Assembly (NCBI GenBank): GCA_037447655.1
Contig: JBBHKE010002632.1
Location: forward strand, 602,327-666,326
Length of the DNA stretch: 64,000 bases
Reading direction: 5' to 3'
Source: Zygnema cylindricum
Taxonomy: Eukaryota; Streptophyta; Zygnematophyceae; Zygnematales; Zygnemataceae
In this document: positions 23,693 through 34,674 of the stretch, piece after piece
Layout: each line of letters opens with the position of its first letter
Numbering within the stretch: position 1 is the first letter of the stretch
Made by a program: the position numbers and the translations under genes
Notes under the pieces: generated by a model
Told to the model about the DNA's origin: nothing
What the model saw: the letters and a program-made list of their open reading frames with translations, nothing else
Database searches by the model: none

Positions 23693-23707
23693 GGTTATGG
23701 GCCCACC
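23693..23707 (+). promoter_or_regulatory. Half-tRNA primer-binding site (initiator tRNA-Met anticodon arm)
   Basis: GGTTATGGGCCCACC directly follows the LTR. It is the reverse complement of GGTGGGCCCATAACC, the anticodon stem-loop of plant initiator tRNA-Met as I know it. Copy 3 has the same 15 bases next to its LTR (47509-47495). Drosophila copia and yeast Ty5 prime from such a cleaved tRNA half. The ATG at 23697 inside the site opens the gag frame (M-G-P-P-F-R-V-P-I-F-N-G). Confidence 0.85.
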
Positions 23708-24580
23708 TTTTAGGGTGCCCATCTTCAACGGATCTGGGTTCATTTACTGGGAAGCCATGATGACAAGGGCATTGTGTGAAAAACGATACAAGGGTATCGT
23801 TAGTGGACAAGTGAAACGTCAATCTTAGGGGAATCCACTAGTTTATATAGAGTGAGGCTTTCTATAGCTGCATCTGCTCCAACGGAAGAGACAGACAATG
23901 GGGACGGTAGTTTGTCCGAAAAGGGGAATGGAAAAGAGACACCTCTCACTCATATTGCCACGGCACCCGGAGCGATGGTCATGAACACCGAGGAAAATGA
24001 TATTCAAATGTGGGAGTACACCAACATGAATGCCAGGCATTTCATTTTGAGGCACCTCACTTAAGCTTTGGCGACCTCTCATCTTCACATCTTAAAGGCG
24101 AAGGAGTTCTGGATGACTTTAGTGGTAATCTATAGAGCTGGTACCATTCAGGAGCTCTACCTGGTGGAGCAAAGGTTGGGGAGTTATACTTACAAAGGAG
24201 GGAAGATGTAAGATTACTGTAAGTATCTCTCTTGCTTTTATATAGAGATTGAGAGTGTCGGATGGACAAGCACAATGAAGATGAAAGTTAACACTCTCAT
24301 CATGAAGCTGCCTGAGGAGTATGAAAACATAGTGTACCGAGTGCAAGAAATGGATGATAGCTCTTGGAAGTGGAACACCGTGGTCCGAATGATACTCGTG
24401 CAAGAGAACACCATCGAGATCCGCAGAGGAGGAAAGAGCATTCAAGCTCTAGCTGCCGGAATAGACCGGTGGAGGAAGGACCCGAAAAAGCCGTACAACA
24501 TCTCCAAAAAGGATCAATCTGGAGAACCCAGGCCTCCAAAGGGTCTTTGCCATTTCTGCAAAAAGCCGAGACACTTCATA
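23697..24580 (+). pseudogene. Gag of Copia H copy 2, interrupted
   Basis: The first frame reads M-G-P-P-F-R-V-P-I-F-N-G, then a Y-W-E-A-M-M-T block typical of the Copia gag start. A stop follows near 23827 and other frames then continue. The segment at 24275-24580 keeps the LPEEYE, ENTIEIRRGGK and CHFCKK..HF blocks and ends at the gap. It is non-functional as it stands. Confidence 0.8.
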
Positions 24581-24590
24581 NNNNNNNNNN
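24581..24590. other. Assembly gap (10 N)
   Basis: Ten N bases separate Copia H gag from the truncated proline-rich gene P2. Both sides are repetitive, so length and even orientation of the join are uncertain. Confidence 0.99.
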
Positions 24591-25035
24591 ATGGGGAGGT
24601 TTAGAATCATTTGGGGGGTGGGGGTAGTGTAAAGGATGGGGAGGTTTAGAATCCTTTGGAGGGTGGGGGTAGTGGGGGGGGTGGGGGTAGTTGGGAGGGT
24701 GGGGAGGTTTCAAATATTTGGGGGTTTGGGGAGGACTCTTCGTAAGGGGGGGCTGGGGAGGCTTCTTTCCTTCTCCCTCTCCTCCACTTTTGCTGAGAAG
24801 ATTACAGTGGGGCCCCTTTCTTAGGAGGTGGAGAGAGGGGTTTGGGAGGAGAGGAAGGTTTTGGGGATTTGGGAGAGTGGGGAGGAGAGAGAGGTTTAGA
24901 TTTGGGGGGAGAGGTAGGCTTGGATTTGTGGGGAGGAGAAGGCCCATGTGGCGGATTCGTATGGGCGGAGACGGAGAGGGAGAGCGAGAAGGTGAGGAGG
25001 AGGGCGGAGAGGAGGGAGAGGGAAGGGGAAGCCAT
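24591..25035 (-). pseudogene. Proline-rich cell-wall protein gene P2, frameshifted and cut by gap
   Basis: From the ATG at 25035 the protein has a signal peptide (MASPSLSLLSALLLTFSLSL) and then H-T-N-P-P-H-G-P and SPP/KSP repeats, closely matching P3. After P-P-P-K-K, one extra base relative to P3 (near 24815) shifts the frame and gives a stop. The former frame continues as S-G-G-E-G-E-G-K-K-P-P and PHPP repeats to the gap. It may be a pseudogene, or the extra base may be a sequencing error in a C-run. The 3' part is missing. Confidence 0.8.
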
Positions 25036-25470
25036 GGCTGCCTTCTTTTCTTTCGGGAGGTTAGAGAGAGAAAGAGAGAGAGGGGCGGGAGGGAAGGGGT
25101 GAGTGATAAGTCAGTTGAAAGATGAGGAAGAGAGAAGGAAATTTATAGGTGGGAAGCGGGAAATAGGGGGAATGGGTATTCCAATAAGCGTTATTTGGTA
25201 GATGTGGTTTTACAAAAGCGGGAATTTTACTATTTGGCTTACATCCAAGCGGCATCGCGAACAAGGACTGTACGGATTCCAGTGGAATGCTATTTTTACA
25301 CCTGCGATTTAGTGAGAAGTTGAAAGGTGCTCGTGACCTGTGGTTGGTGTACAGATTGTACTCTGCCGCCTCATTATCATTTGATAGAACAAGATGTACG
25401 GAATTAGTGGTCTTGTCACGCGGATTGTGTATGGATTCGTTTTTCTTTTCATGTTTCTTTTTTTTACCCT
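25036..25470 (-). promoter_or_regulatory. Promoter of P2
   Basis: Homologous in inverted orientation to 28740-29225 upstream of P3. Shared blocks include CGTACATCTTGT, CACCAACCAC, TCACGAGCA and CTTGTTCGCGA. A TATA box (CTATAAAT, about 25149-25142 on the minus strand) lies about 110 bases before the ATG. Confidence 0.7.
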
Positions 25471-28400
25471 CTTTGTATCCAAATGGTTTTTCCGTATCAA
25501 GTTTTGCAAAATAGATTATTCTCTTTTGGATCTACATGTTTGTCCTTTTGTGGTACACTATGAATGGCTATTATTGTAAAAATAATATTTGTGTTACAAA
25601 CAAGTGGTGTTAACAATTTTATTTTGGGTTCCAAGCTTAAAGCCAACAAAAGATCAACACTAATTTACACATAGAACACTAATTCCAATACACATTCCCA
25701 TAGTGGAGCCGCTATTCCCTTGTTCACATGGTCTACGTTTGAACATGTGAGAACAAGTTTGCGCTATTTTATCTCGTCTTCATAACTAGGAATCAAATCT
25801 GAGTGCGCTTTACTGTGTCGAGGCAACTCACTTTTGCCTGTTGACGCCAACATTTTTGGTACAGGCTGACACATAAGGTACATCATACTATTTAAATACC
25901 TCCTAAATTAGAGTTATTTACACTAATACAATCGTACATATATTAGCGTAAAAAAACAACATTATCGATTCTACATTAAATTCAATGGTCGTACTTTAAG
26001 GGCACCAATACTGTGTTATTAACATTAATAAAAATTCAATTTGTTCTTTAACACTTCCATTAAACGGGGTTTTTGTATCGTTGCCCTTCAACGAGCGCAA
26101 GCCACGGCTCTTCTACGCGAACCATGGTGGTGGATGACAGGCGGGGCCTCTTCTATCTTCCACAAAGGAATCAAGCCTACATCCGCGATCTTCACGAGTG
26201 TGGACTTTAGTTTGTTATCATTAGTCTCTTTTGGCTTTAGTTGTCTTTTAATTTTTTCTTTTCTTTTCTTCAACCCTTTTCGTACCTCGATGGTTATTTT
26301 CCATCGCATTTTTTGAAATAAAGTGTTTTTTTTTTTAAGTTTCTCCTATTGTTATGTAGCCAATTGGAATTGACGACTTTGGCTTTCTAATATTGAGGAG
26401 GGTCTCTATGTTCGATGATATGGGAGCTCCATTCGTTAGTAACCCATTTTTTTGTAAGGTTTCAAACGACATGAAAGTGTTTTATCGTTTCACCTCATGG
26501 AGCCATTTCCACAAAAGAAAAAATAATGGAAGCACCAAAAACACCCAAAAAACCCCATAATCTTTCCAAAAGAGTGAAGGTCAAAACGTCAGAAAATCCT
26601 TTCATAAACCCAAAATAAAGACACGGAAGACAAAATTGAGTGGTAAGAAGTAGGATCGCATGCAAGACGCAACCCAAAAGTATATCAATGTTCTCGTACT
26701 AAGTGTTAAAAATGTCTCTAAAATTGAAATATTAACAACATCGCTATAAATAAACTCGATGAAGTCGCTACCTACTGATCGGCTTGCCCGTTGGTATGGG
26801 AAAGCGTCAAATTGTCTAAAAACTAGTTCGAGATGCAATAATAAGGAGTTCCTCACAGAAAACTTGTTTTCTGCCAAATTGAATCTGTTAAACCAACATA
26901 AATTGTTTCAAGCATACAAATATTGACAAAGTTGAATTACTGTTCTTAACCAGGGTGTGTGGTTTTTTCACATTTTCCATAGATGTTTCATTCGTACTAT
27001 GCGCACGGAAAAGTATTTTGAAAAAGAACGCATATGCGTATTATTCAAAATTTCATATTTTTGAAAATGCGTTGACTGACTTTGACTTATTATATAATAA
27101 AAATACGAAAAACTCCAAAAACAATAATCAGAATAAAATTTATAACGACATCTTAAAAGATTAAAGTATATCTGTACATACCGCGGAAATGAAGTACACC
27201 GCGAATCGTAATTAGAGTAGAGAAAAAACTAGAGTAAAAATATAAAAAATAATAATTAGAGTTATGAACTCTAATTTAGTAATTTGCGTGATCAAACTTT
27301 TTCAAAAAGGAATTTTACTCTAATTTGGGTGTAAATTTGGGCGCTGAATATATCCACTGTAAATTAAGTACAAGTACAAAATCTGACAAAACGTACAGTT
27401 TCACGTCATTATGACGTTTGCATTACGCTGTTTGTTAAAACACAGTTACATGAAAACTGCCTGTACTAAATCATTATTTGTACTTTTTTACTTAACTAAA
27501 GTACAATTTTGAACCATCAGACACCGACCGTACGCAACACTATTTAAAACGGAACTGTTTTAAAGATATTATTAACGCTCATTCAAAAAGTACCTTAAAT
27601 AACGTAAAGAATAATTTAGAATAATGTACTCTATTTATAGTAATAGAGTCAAAATTTGGGTTGACGGAATTAGCGTACAAAACTCTAATTACGATTCGCG
27701 GTGAAACGTGTATTTTTTTTATAAAAATTCCGTACATACCGCATGTCCGTACAATTTACAACCGTACTTTCCGTACGTCCGTACAAATGCATTCCGTACA
27801 ATATTTCCGTACACGAAGACTATACGAAACTTACGAAAAGTTAAAAAAACCCTAAAAATAACGTATAATCGTAAAATTTTCAAAATTTTAACGAATGAAA
27901 CATCTGTACATTTTTCCTTTATTTTTTTTAGCGTTGGATTCCCGCGCAATTGATTCCTTGTGAAATCTTACCCATTTAGGCAGTGTTGTGTATCAAGGGC
28001 CCCTTCCCGTTGTTCTATATGTACATATTTTGAGTACCCAATAATCTATTTATGTCGAAGTATCGTCTCTATATGCTGATAAATTTATAAAGAGATATAT
28101 ATGAGACATTGGGTTTCAATTTTTTTCCAAAAGCCGACCCCCTACACGTGGCACGCCCCTAGCTGTCAAGGGGGGCAATATTCCCCACGATTTACCGTAC
28201 AGTGTTTCCGTACTACATCTGTAAAGACACCCACCAAATATATCGCGATAATTTTTGATGGTCAGGCCTCCAACCGTTCGATATCTAATCCATCGCGATA
28301 AGTTTTTACCCGATACAAAACGCTACAAATAGGACAGGTGACGCAGATGGTTACGATTCTGGACCAATCCGTTAAAAGGAATGCAATCTAGCAGATAGAC

Positions 28401-28739
28401 AAAATCAGGCCCCCTGGACAGCGCGCAATGGGAAATCTAGCATTCTCTCTTTGTCCCATTTCATAGTTCCATTTGCCGTTTTTCATTTTTTTGCAAGCAT
28501 TGACGGTATTCGGAATAATGTCTCTTTTCGGCGAAGGCATAAACCGAAAACCCGAATTCAAATCTGGTCAAAGGTTCGCTGACACTCAGTGGCTCCTGAC
28601 AGCTACAGTACCTACTTTCAAGGCCGTACACATGGACTGCACCGACCTAGTCACCGACCACGCAAACGACAGTGAGTACTTTTTTCGTGGCTGAGGAAAA
28701 ACGCAAGAAAAACGAAAACCGCATCAAATGGAAGCGTTA
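25471..28739. other. Spacer between P2 and P3; no gene recognised
   Basis: AT-rich DNA between two divergently arranged proline-rich genes. Apart from the MITE at 27197-27703 I see only short motif-free frames. Confidence 0.5.
27197..27703. mobile_element. MITE with CACCGCG termini, copy 1
   Basis: A 507-base AT-rich element with perfect 22-base terminal inverted repeats beginning CACCGCGAATCGTAATTAG. It has no coding capacity. The right third resembles the element at 48114-48649 (shared ACCGTACRCMACACTATTTA and GTACCTTAAWTAACGT blocks). TA precedes the left end, but the right flank is AA, so the target duplication is unclear here. Confidence 0.85.
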
Positions 28740-29225
28740 CTATGCCACAAAACGACACAAAATACGATTCAAAAAATAAAAACGAATCCATTCATCATCC
28801 GCGGGAAAGGACCACTACGTTCCGTACATCTTGTACTATCCGATAATAAATGACGTGGCAGGGTGTCAATCTGCACACCAACCACGAGTCACGAGCATAG
28901 CCCTCACACACCCTGAATCGCACGTGCGAAACCCACGATTTATTGTAATCCATACAATCCTTGTTCGCGAGGCCGTTTGGGCGAAAATCAAAAGGAAATA
29001 AAAATTTCACCTTCGGAATTCGACAGTTTCCCAAATAACGCGTTTTGGAATATCCACTCTCACTACCCTCCCATTTCTCTCGCTTCCCATTTATAAATCC
29101 CCCCCTCTCCTCCTCATTCTTCATCTATCACTCTTCCCTTCACTTCCACCCTCTCTCCCGCCCTTTGCCTCTCCCTTACATTTCGCCCTACCGCCTCGGA
29201 GCTCCCATAAAGCAAAATGACAGCC
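28740..29225 (+). promoter_or_regulatory. Promoter and 5' UTR of P3
   Basis: Shares a block order with the P2 promoter. TATA box TTATAAAT is at 29091-29098, about 130 bases before the start codon. The leader between them is a C/T-rich tract typical of strongly expressed plant genes. Confidence 0.7.
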
Positions 29226-29723
29226 ATGGCTTCCCCCTCCCTCTCCCTCCTCTCCGCCTTTCTCATCCTCACCTTCTCCCTCTCCCTCTCCGTATCTGCC
29301 CATACGAATCCACCACATGGGCCCGCTCCTCCCCACAAATCCAAGCCTCCCTCTCCCCCCAAATCTAAACATTTCTCTCCTCCCCACTCTCCCAAATCCC
29401 CAAAACCTTCCTCTCCTCCCAAACCTCTCTCTCCACCCCCTAAGAAGTGGCCCCACCGTCATCTTCTCAACAAAAGTGGAGGAGGAGAGGGAGAAGGAAA
29501 GAAGCCTCCCCACCCTCCCCTTACCAAAGACTTGAAACCTCCCCACCCTCCCCACTACCCCCTCCCCTCGAAGGATTCCAAACCTCCCCATCCTCCTCTC
29601 TCCCCTCACCCCTCCAAGAGCCTCAAATCCCCTCATCCTCCTCACTCCCCTCATACTCCTCATTCCCCCCACCCCCCCAAAGAGGCTCACCCCCCTCACC
29701 CTCCTAAGGGGAAGAGGAATTAA
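29226..29723 (+). CDS. Secreted proline-rich/HRGP-like cell-wall protein (P3)
   Basis: 165 aa. Residues 1 to about 25 form a signal peptide (MASPSLSLLSAFLILTFSLS). The mature part is Pro/Lys/His/Ser-rich. The N-terminal half has SPP, KSP and KPSSPPKP repeats, then a Gly/Glu patch (S-G-G-G-E-G-E-G-K-K), and the C-terminal half has PPHPP and SPHPPK repeats. Such hydroxyproline-rich proteins are secreted to the wall, where prolines are hydroxylated and glycosylated; the exact class is unclear, since SPPP but not true SPPPP blocks occur. An upstream in-frame ATG at 29217 exists, but P2 lacks it, so the second ATG is chosen. P3 is the only intact member of three copies here (P1 at 7145, P2 at 25035). 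Confidence 0.85.
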   Translation: MASPSLSLLSAFLILTFSLSLSVSAHTNPPHGPAPPHKSKPPSPPKSKHFSPPHSPKSPKPSSPPKPLSPPPKKWPHRHLLNKSGGGEGEGKKPPHPPLTKDLKPPHPPHYPLPSKDSKPPHPPLSPHPSKSLKSPHPPHSPHTPHSPHPPKEAHPPHPPKGKRN

Positions 29724-29736
29724 ATTTGGCTTCAAG

Positions 29737-29863
29737 GTGAGTGAATAATTTGATTTGTAATATTATTATTGTATTTTTTTTTTTCTTTTTCGGTTCGTTT
29801 GTTCTTTCTTCAGTTTACTTTTTCTTGTGTTTTGTGCTGGTTTTTACTAAATAACTTTTATGA

Positions 29864-29951
<88 letters not shown>

Positions 29952-30088
29952 TAAAAATATTTATTGCATAAATTTTATTATATAAACACTTTGTTAGTGT
30001 TCAGAAATTGTAAAGAATTTGAGCACTGATTTTTATTTATGTGTTTAGAACTGTTATTCATGTTTTCGATTTTTTTTATTTTTTGTAG
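29737..30088 (+). other. Intron in the 3' UTR of P3
   Basis: AAG|GTGAGT at 29737 and TTTTTTGTAG ending at 30088, with both sites conserved in P1 (7250-7496). The donor lies only 13 bases after the stop codon, too close to trigger the usual exon-junction decay rule. The P3 intron is longer mainly because of an (AT)n tract. Confidence 0.7.
29867..29948. repeat. (AT)41 microsatellite
   Basis: Uninterrupted AT dinucleotide run of about 82 bases inside the 3' UTR intron of P3; absent from P1. Confidence 0.97.
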
Positions 30089-30439
30089 AATCTCCAACAT
30101 TAAATTAAAACTGGAGATCTTTACCCGAATTTTGGACATTTGGAGAAAAATTTGGAGAGCTTAGAGCTCGTTTTGTATTCTTTTATTCAAACTTGAAGAT
30201 TTGAATAACATTCAGAGGTTTTGAGGCAGCATTTGGAAATTGAGAATAGAGTTTTGAAGAAAAAGATGGAAAGGGATTTAAGCCTCATTATTTAGGATTA
30301 TTCAAATCTGTATTTTATGTGGGAGTAATTTAGTGTGGTAATTCGGGTTTTAAGTGTGGAGGTGAATAAAAAATAATTATTGAGTGCTAAAGTCTTTTTA
30401 CAAATATTACCGCATTAGAGAAAAACAGGAATTAAGAAA

Positions 30440-30469
30440 TGTTGAGTCAAAGTTGTAATCGGTCGTCGC
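30440..30469 (+). repeat. Start of the 5' LTR-C, interrupted by Copia D
   Basis: TGTTGAGTCAAAGTTGTAAT plus ten bases matches the start of LTR-C on the minus strand at 18609. It is preceded by target duplication AGAAA (30435-30439). Copia D follows. The LTR resumes at 35246. Confidence 0.85.
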
Positions 30470-31053
30470 TGAAAGGATCGATAATAAACTCTGAGCTCAC
30501 TTACAAGCACTTATAGCAGCAGAAGCATTCAGATTATAAAACATTAAATCAACATTGAAGAGACATTTCAAAAAATTCTCACATTATATAAAACTGAAAT
30601 TACAATATTTTTCTATCTCTTCTATTACTCCATATAATCCTCCAATTCCTCATTGATTAATTAACACACAGTCATGGTGTCCCTTAAATACAATACCAGC
30701 CATGGCGTGACACGTGTGAGCGTGCTCCGCCAAGAAGCCTCCAGAAATCTGCCACCTGTCCGCAGATTAAGCTAGAACACTCTAAATTTCACTAAGGGCT
30801 GAAACATAGCAAAACGACAAACCAAAACGAAAACGACAAACCAAAACGAAAGTACTAGACAAAGCTAGAAGTACTATCGTACTATATTAGACGTACGAAA
30901 ATCTAGACGCGAAACGAAACAACAAATATATTTCGCGAAACCTATAGAACTTTCACGTAACTGTACTTTTGGTATATTCAAGAAAGTACAGTTTTTCTTC
31001 CGCGAAATCAAACTGATTCCGCGTGCGTACGATTCTTTCAATGAATCGTAACA
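30470..31053 (-). repeat. 3' LTR of Copia D
   Basis: On the minus strand it runs from TGTTACGATTCATTG to CGATCCTTTCA. It contains an extra 18-base tandem copy (ACGACAAACCAAAACGAA, plus strand near 30830) absent from the 5' LTR. Confidence 0.95.
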
Positions 31054-31083
31054 TTCCCCCTCTTCATTGAAGAATCGTCTCCA

Positions 31084-32214
31084 TCACAGCAACCCTAATT
31101 TAGGTCTTCCTCTTAAAAGTACATCAAACGTCGCCGCCTTAGTAAGCATATCGGCAGCTTCCTCAAGTGTCCAATTTTCCACAATTGATTTATACTCCTT
31201 CTCCCATGCCGGCTTCCACTTCGTTTCCCAATCACACGAATTTCTCGCCTCCGCGTATGATTGAGGATCGCCGGCCAAATTCTCGCACATTAATTGCTAT
31301 AAAAGGAATTCCGTCTCCTTCGCATCGGAGACGAAATAATGGGAATTGGAATTCTCTCCACCAATTTTGTCATAAGAAAGCCGATTTGGTTTCTTTCCTC
31401 GATTCTCTCGAGTACTCCGTCTAAGAACCGGAACTTGTTCCACAATCTTCTCCTCCTCGTCCACATTCGATTTTGAACTCGAAGATTTTTGACTTTCCGT
31501 CGACATTTTGGAATTTCGGCTTGCATTACTCCGAACATCAATGTCAATGTCCAATTTCTCCGAACTCGAATTAACATTTGATTTTCCCTTCTTGATGTTA
31601 ACAATGGATTCCGGTTCCTCTTCCGAATCTGAATCCTCAATTTCCGGGAAATTGGCAACATCGTCTACCTCATAAAAATCAAGATTCTTCTTCAATTCCG
31701 CCGATTTCTCAATAACCAATTTTAAGTCTTCATGAAAATTAACATTTCGGGATTCTTCCACAATGCGACGAACAGGATCAAATACACGATAAAGATTTCC
31801 TTTCGTGCTATAGCCCACGAAAATTCCGGGCCAACTTCTCGCCGCAAATTTCCCTTTCCTTTTCACTTGATCCACATACACCGTAGCACGACATCCCCAA
31901 ATTCGGAGATGATGGAGGGCCGGTTTTCGCCCATAAAGTAATTCGAATGGTGTTTTGTCACCGGAAACCGAAGTAAGTCTCCGATTACAAATGTAATTGG
32001 CCGTGAGGATGGCATCTCCCCATAATGAGATACTTTGACCGGCCGAATGCACCATCGCCCTCACCATTTCTTGTAAAGTCCTATTTTTCCTTTCGACTAC
32101 TCCATTTGATTCCGGAGAATAAGGTGAAGTAAATTGTTGGGTAATACCTTTCTCTTTACAATACCCCTCAAATGCGATAAATTCGCCTCCATTATCCGAA
32201 CGAATGGCTTTCAA
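31084..32214 (-). pseudogene. Copia D integrase C-half and deleted pol remainder
   Basis: From 32214 the integrase core continues (IRSDNGGEF, SPESNGVVERKNRT, LHHLRIWGCRA). An acidic Ser-rich linker follows, ending with R-R-S-T-R-E-N-R-G-K-K near 31400. A frameshift near 31295 leads to the second block (31290-31084): D-P-Q-S-Y-A-E-A, then the RT start, fused in frame to the RNase H end A-A-D-M-L-T-K. The catalytic YVDD region and the RNase H core are absent. Confidence 0.88.
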
Positions 32215-32340
32215 CTTCCGTTCGCATTATCTTTCGGCAAATGCATGCCACTCAATAAAAGTTTGAAGAGCATCCGGTTTTCTCTTCAATAATCGAACCC
32301 ACGAAAATCTCGAATAATCATCAACGATGACCATAATATA

Positions 32341-34617
32341 TCAGTTTCCTCCGAGACTCTCCGGCTTAATTTGTCCACATAGATCGACGTGGACAAGCTC
32401 CAAAGGATGTTGAGCCCGAAATTTCACATCTTTCGTAGGATGTGGTTTCCGAATTTGTCGTCCTTGACTACATCCATCGCATCCATTTACTTTTTCACCG
32501 GTAGCAAGATCGAATCCTCTTACACATGCCGTTTTTATCATTCTCCTCAAATTTCCTTCGGATGTATGACACATTCGATGGTGCCATAACGTTAAATCTC
32601 CCTTTAATTCCGAGATTTGGTTTAGAATGCCCGTGGAAGAAGCATTCTTCCTTGGTCGCCTCCATAAAAGTCTGCTATGCATTGAATTGGTGACTTCGCC
32701 TTCGCCGATTAATTTGCCGTCAGCGCGGTTTATGCGAATCGTCGAATCACCTCTAGCGACTACGCTTCCACCGGCACGCTGAATTTGAGGTACGCTAATA
32801 GATTCACTGAACCATCCGGAATATATAGGACATTCAATAGACGCGCCTCCGAAATAGTTTCATTTCCAAAACGGTCCCACGTGGGTAGATTTAAACGAAC
32901 GGTACCCACTTTACCAACCGTAATCGTTTGTCCACTTGCGACCGTAATTAGCTTTGGTACGGTAAGTGAACTTATGTCGTCAAAAAGTGTAGTGTCCGTA
33001 CACACGTGGTGAGACGCTCCCGTGTCAATAATCCATTCCTTTTCGTGTGCGTCATCGTGTGCGTCACTTAAAGAATCAATAGTGAGGTGGAGACAAGTGA
33101 ACGTTTGTCCTCCTTCGTCTCCTTCAAAATTTCCCAAGTCAACAAAATTTCCATGGCTTCCGCCATGACCGCCATAGCGTCCACGACCACGACCACTATC
33201 ACGTCCGCGACCGCGACCTCCAAAACTGCGACCGCTTCTTACTCCTCCGCTACTAAATTTAGAGTAGCATTGCTGGCTCATGTGGCCTAATTTCCCACAA
33301 TTGAAGCATTCTTTCTCCTTTTCCGGACAAGAAGCCAAAAAATGACCAGGCCGGTTACAACGGAAACACAAGACGTTGCTACTATCATTTTGGACGGACC
33401 GAGGTCTAGAATTTCCACCCCTATCAAGCCATTTTCCACGACCTCTCGGACCTCCTCCTTTTCCACCCCCTCTTCCACGGAAATAATGTAAGTCCGCGAA
33501 TTCGGGAGCGGTCACATTCAAGGATCCCGTGTCCAAAGAGCCCTTTGAAGAGCTAACACGATTACTCTCCGCCATCTTTAAATAATTCACAATAAACTCG
33601 TAGGTGTTATTTTCCCTCGCAAGTAAAATCTCCTTGAGATGGATCCACTTATCCGGTAATGCATTCAAAAATCCGGTTACTTTGTCCTCCTCCGTGATCA
33701 CTCTCCCATTGTTGAGAAGTTGCTCCACAATAATATTGAATCTCTTCACGGCATCGTCAAAAGATTCGTTGGATTTCATCTTGAATTGCATGAAATCAGA
33801 AAACATATATTGGCCCTTGTTTTGGATTCCCCTCTCAAATTGGGATTCCAACGCCTTCCAACATCCGTGTGCGGTGCTATGCGTGAGGAAATGATCATGC
33901 ACAGACACCGAACAAGTTTGCATTAATCCGGTGATGGCCGCAAGATTCTTTCGCTTCCACAACCGACGAGCCTTCACATCTCCAACCGGCATTTTCTCTT
34001 CTCCATTGACGACCTTCCAAAGGCCTCTCAAAATCAATTGAGCTCGAATATATTTCTTCCACGAAGGGTAATTTGATCCATTGAATACGACGGTCTCTCA
34101 AAATCAATTGAGCTCGAATATATTTCTTCCACGAAGGGTAATTTGATCCATTGAATACGACGGTCTTTCCGGGCATCTGAAACATTTCCACTCCTCCTTG
34201 ACTATCTTCTTCTAAATCGGAATCGTCATCAAGCTTAAGTTTCCCCCTCTTATCTTTCACTTTCTTTTCCTCCCCATCACTATCATTGGAATCATCTCCA
34301 TCTTGATTGGGATCCGGATCACTGTGAGCTAATTCATCAAACCTCCTATCCACGGCCGAGAATTTCTCATCAATCCGACGCATAAAATTCTCCAAATACT
34401 CTCGCATTTGATTGTTGGACATCGAGCCACCGACACCTCTATTTTGATCAAATGAATCCGTGGGGAATGATGACTCAAATGCGGCTCCGGTAAAACTGAT
34501 CTCTTTCTCTTCTTTAGGAGGATCCTCGGGAGTCGGCAAATTTTCCCAAAAATTAGAAACGGGGGTAGCGGAAGAGGAGGGAGTGAAAGGGGACTTCTTT
34601 TTGTTCTTTCCCCCCAT
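32341..34617 (-). pseudogene. Copia D gag-protease and GAG-pre-integrase region
   Basis: Gag starts at 34617 (M-G-G-K-N-K-K-K). The FNGSNYPSWKKYI block is broken by a 70-base tandem duplication (34026-34095 and 34096-34165), which shifts the frame. The second frame (34037-32760) holds UBN2 gag, two CCHC knuckles (CFRCNRPGHFLASC and CFNCGKLGHMSQQC), a Gly/Arg-rich linker and the protease core WIIDTGASHH. After another frameshift, the GAG-pre-integrase block with LWHHRMCHTSE and the GCDGCSQG zinc block lies at 32682-32341. Confidence 0.88.
34026..34165. repeat. 70-base direct tandem duplication in Copia D gag
   Basis: Two exact copies of a unit starting TCTCAAAATCAATTGAGCTC. Since 70 is not divisible by three, it breaks gag just after the FNGSNY block. 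It either arose after insertion or is an assembly artefact. Confidence 0.93.
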
Positions 34618-34660
34618 GCGCCAACACTAGACAAGGAGATGCCGCAATGGAGCTCTACCC

Positions 34661-34672
34661 GCTCTGATACCA
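34661..34672 (-). promoter_or_regulatory. Primer-binding site of Copia D
   Basis: TGGTATCAGAGC, complementary to the 3' end of initiator tRNA-Met, two bases inside the 5' LTR. This is the usual plant Copia primer and contrasts with the half-tRNA site of Copia H. Confidence 0.92.
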
Positions 34673-34674
34673 AA

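Larger units (their letters stand above)
22693..24580 (+). mobile_element. Copia H, copy 2: 5' LTR, PBS and gag, cut by assembly gap
   Basis: It comprises the LTR 22693-23692, the primer-binding site 23693-23707, and gag 23697-24580. Gag is interrupted by stops, with the LIMKLPEEYE and CHFCKK blocks recognisable. The element runs into the N gap within the zinc knuckle. Its LTR start abuts Copia B sequence, meaning it inserted antisense into B between the gag knuckles and protease. Leading flank ATTAA (minus strand 22692-22688) resembles ATTTA at 42153-42157 beside copy 3. Confidence 0.85.

Noticed and set aside
24691-25125. Gly-rich open frame on the plus strand opposite P2
   Set aside because: Same shadow effect over the proline-rich P2 gene.
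29121-29735. Long Gly/Arg-rich open frame on the minus strand opposite P3
   Set aside because: It is the complement of the proline-codon-rich P3 gene. P3 has a signal peptide, TATA box and a conserved paralogue, and the complement has none of these.
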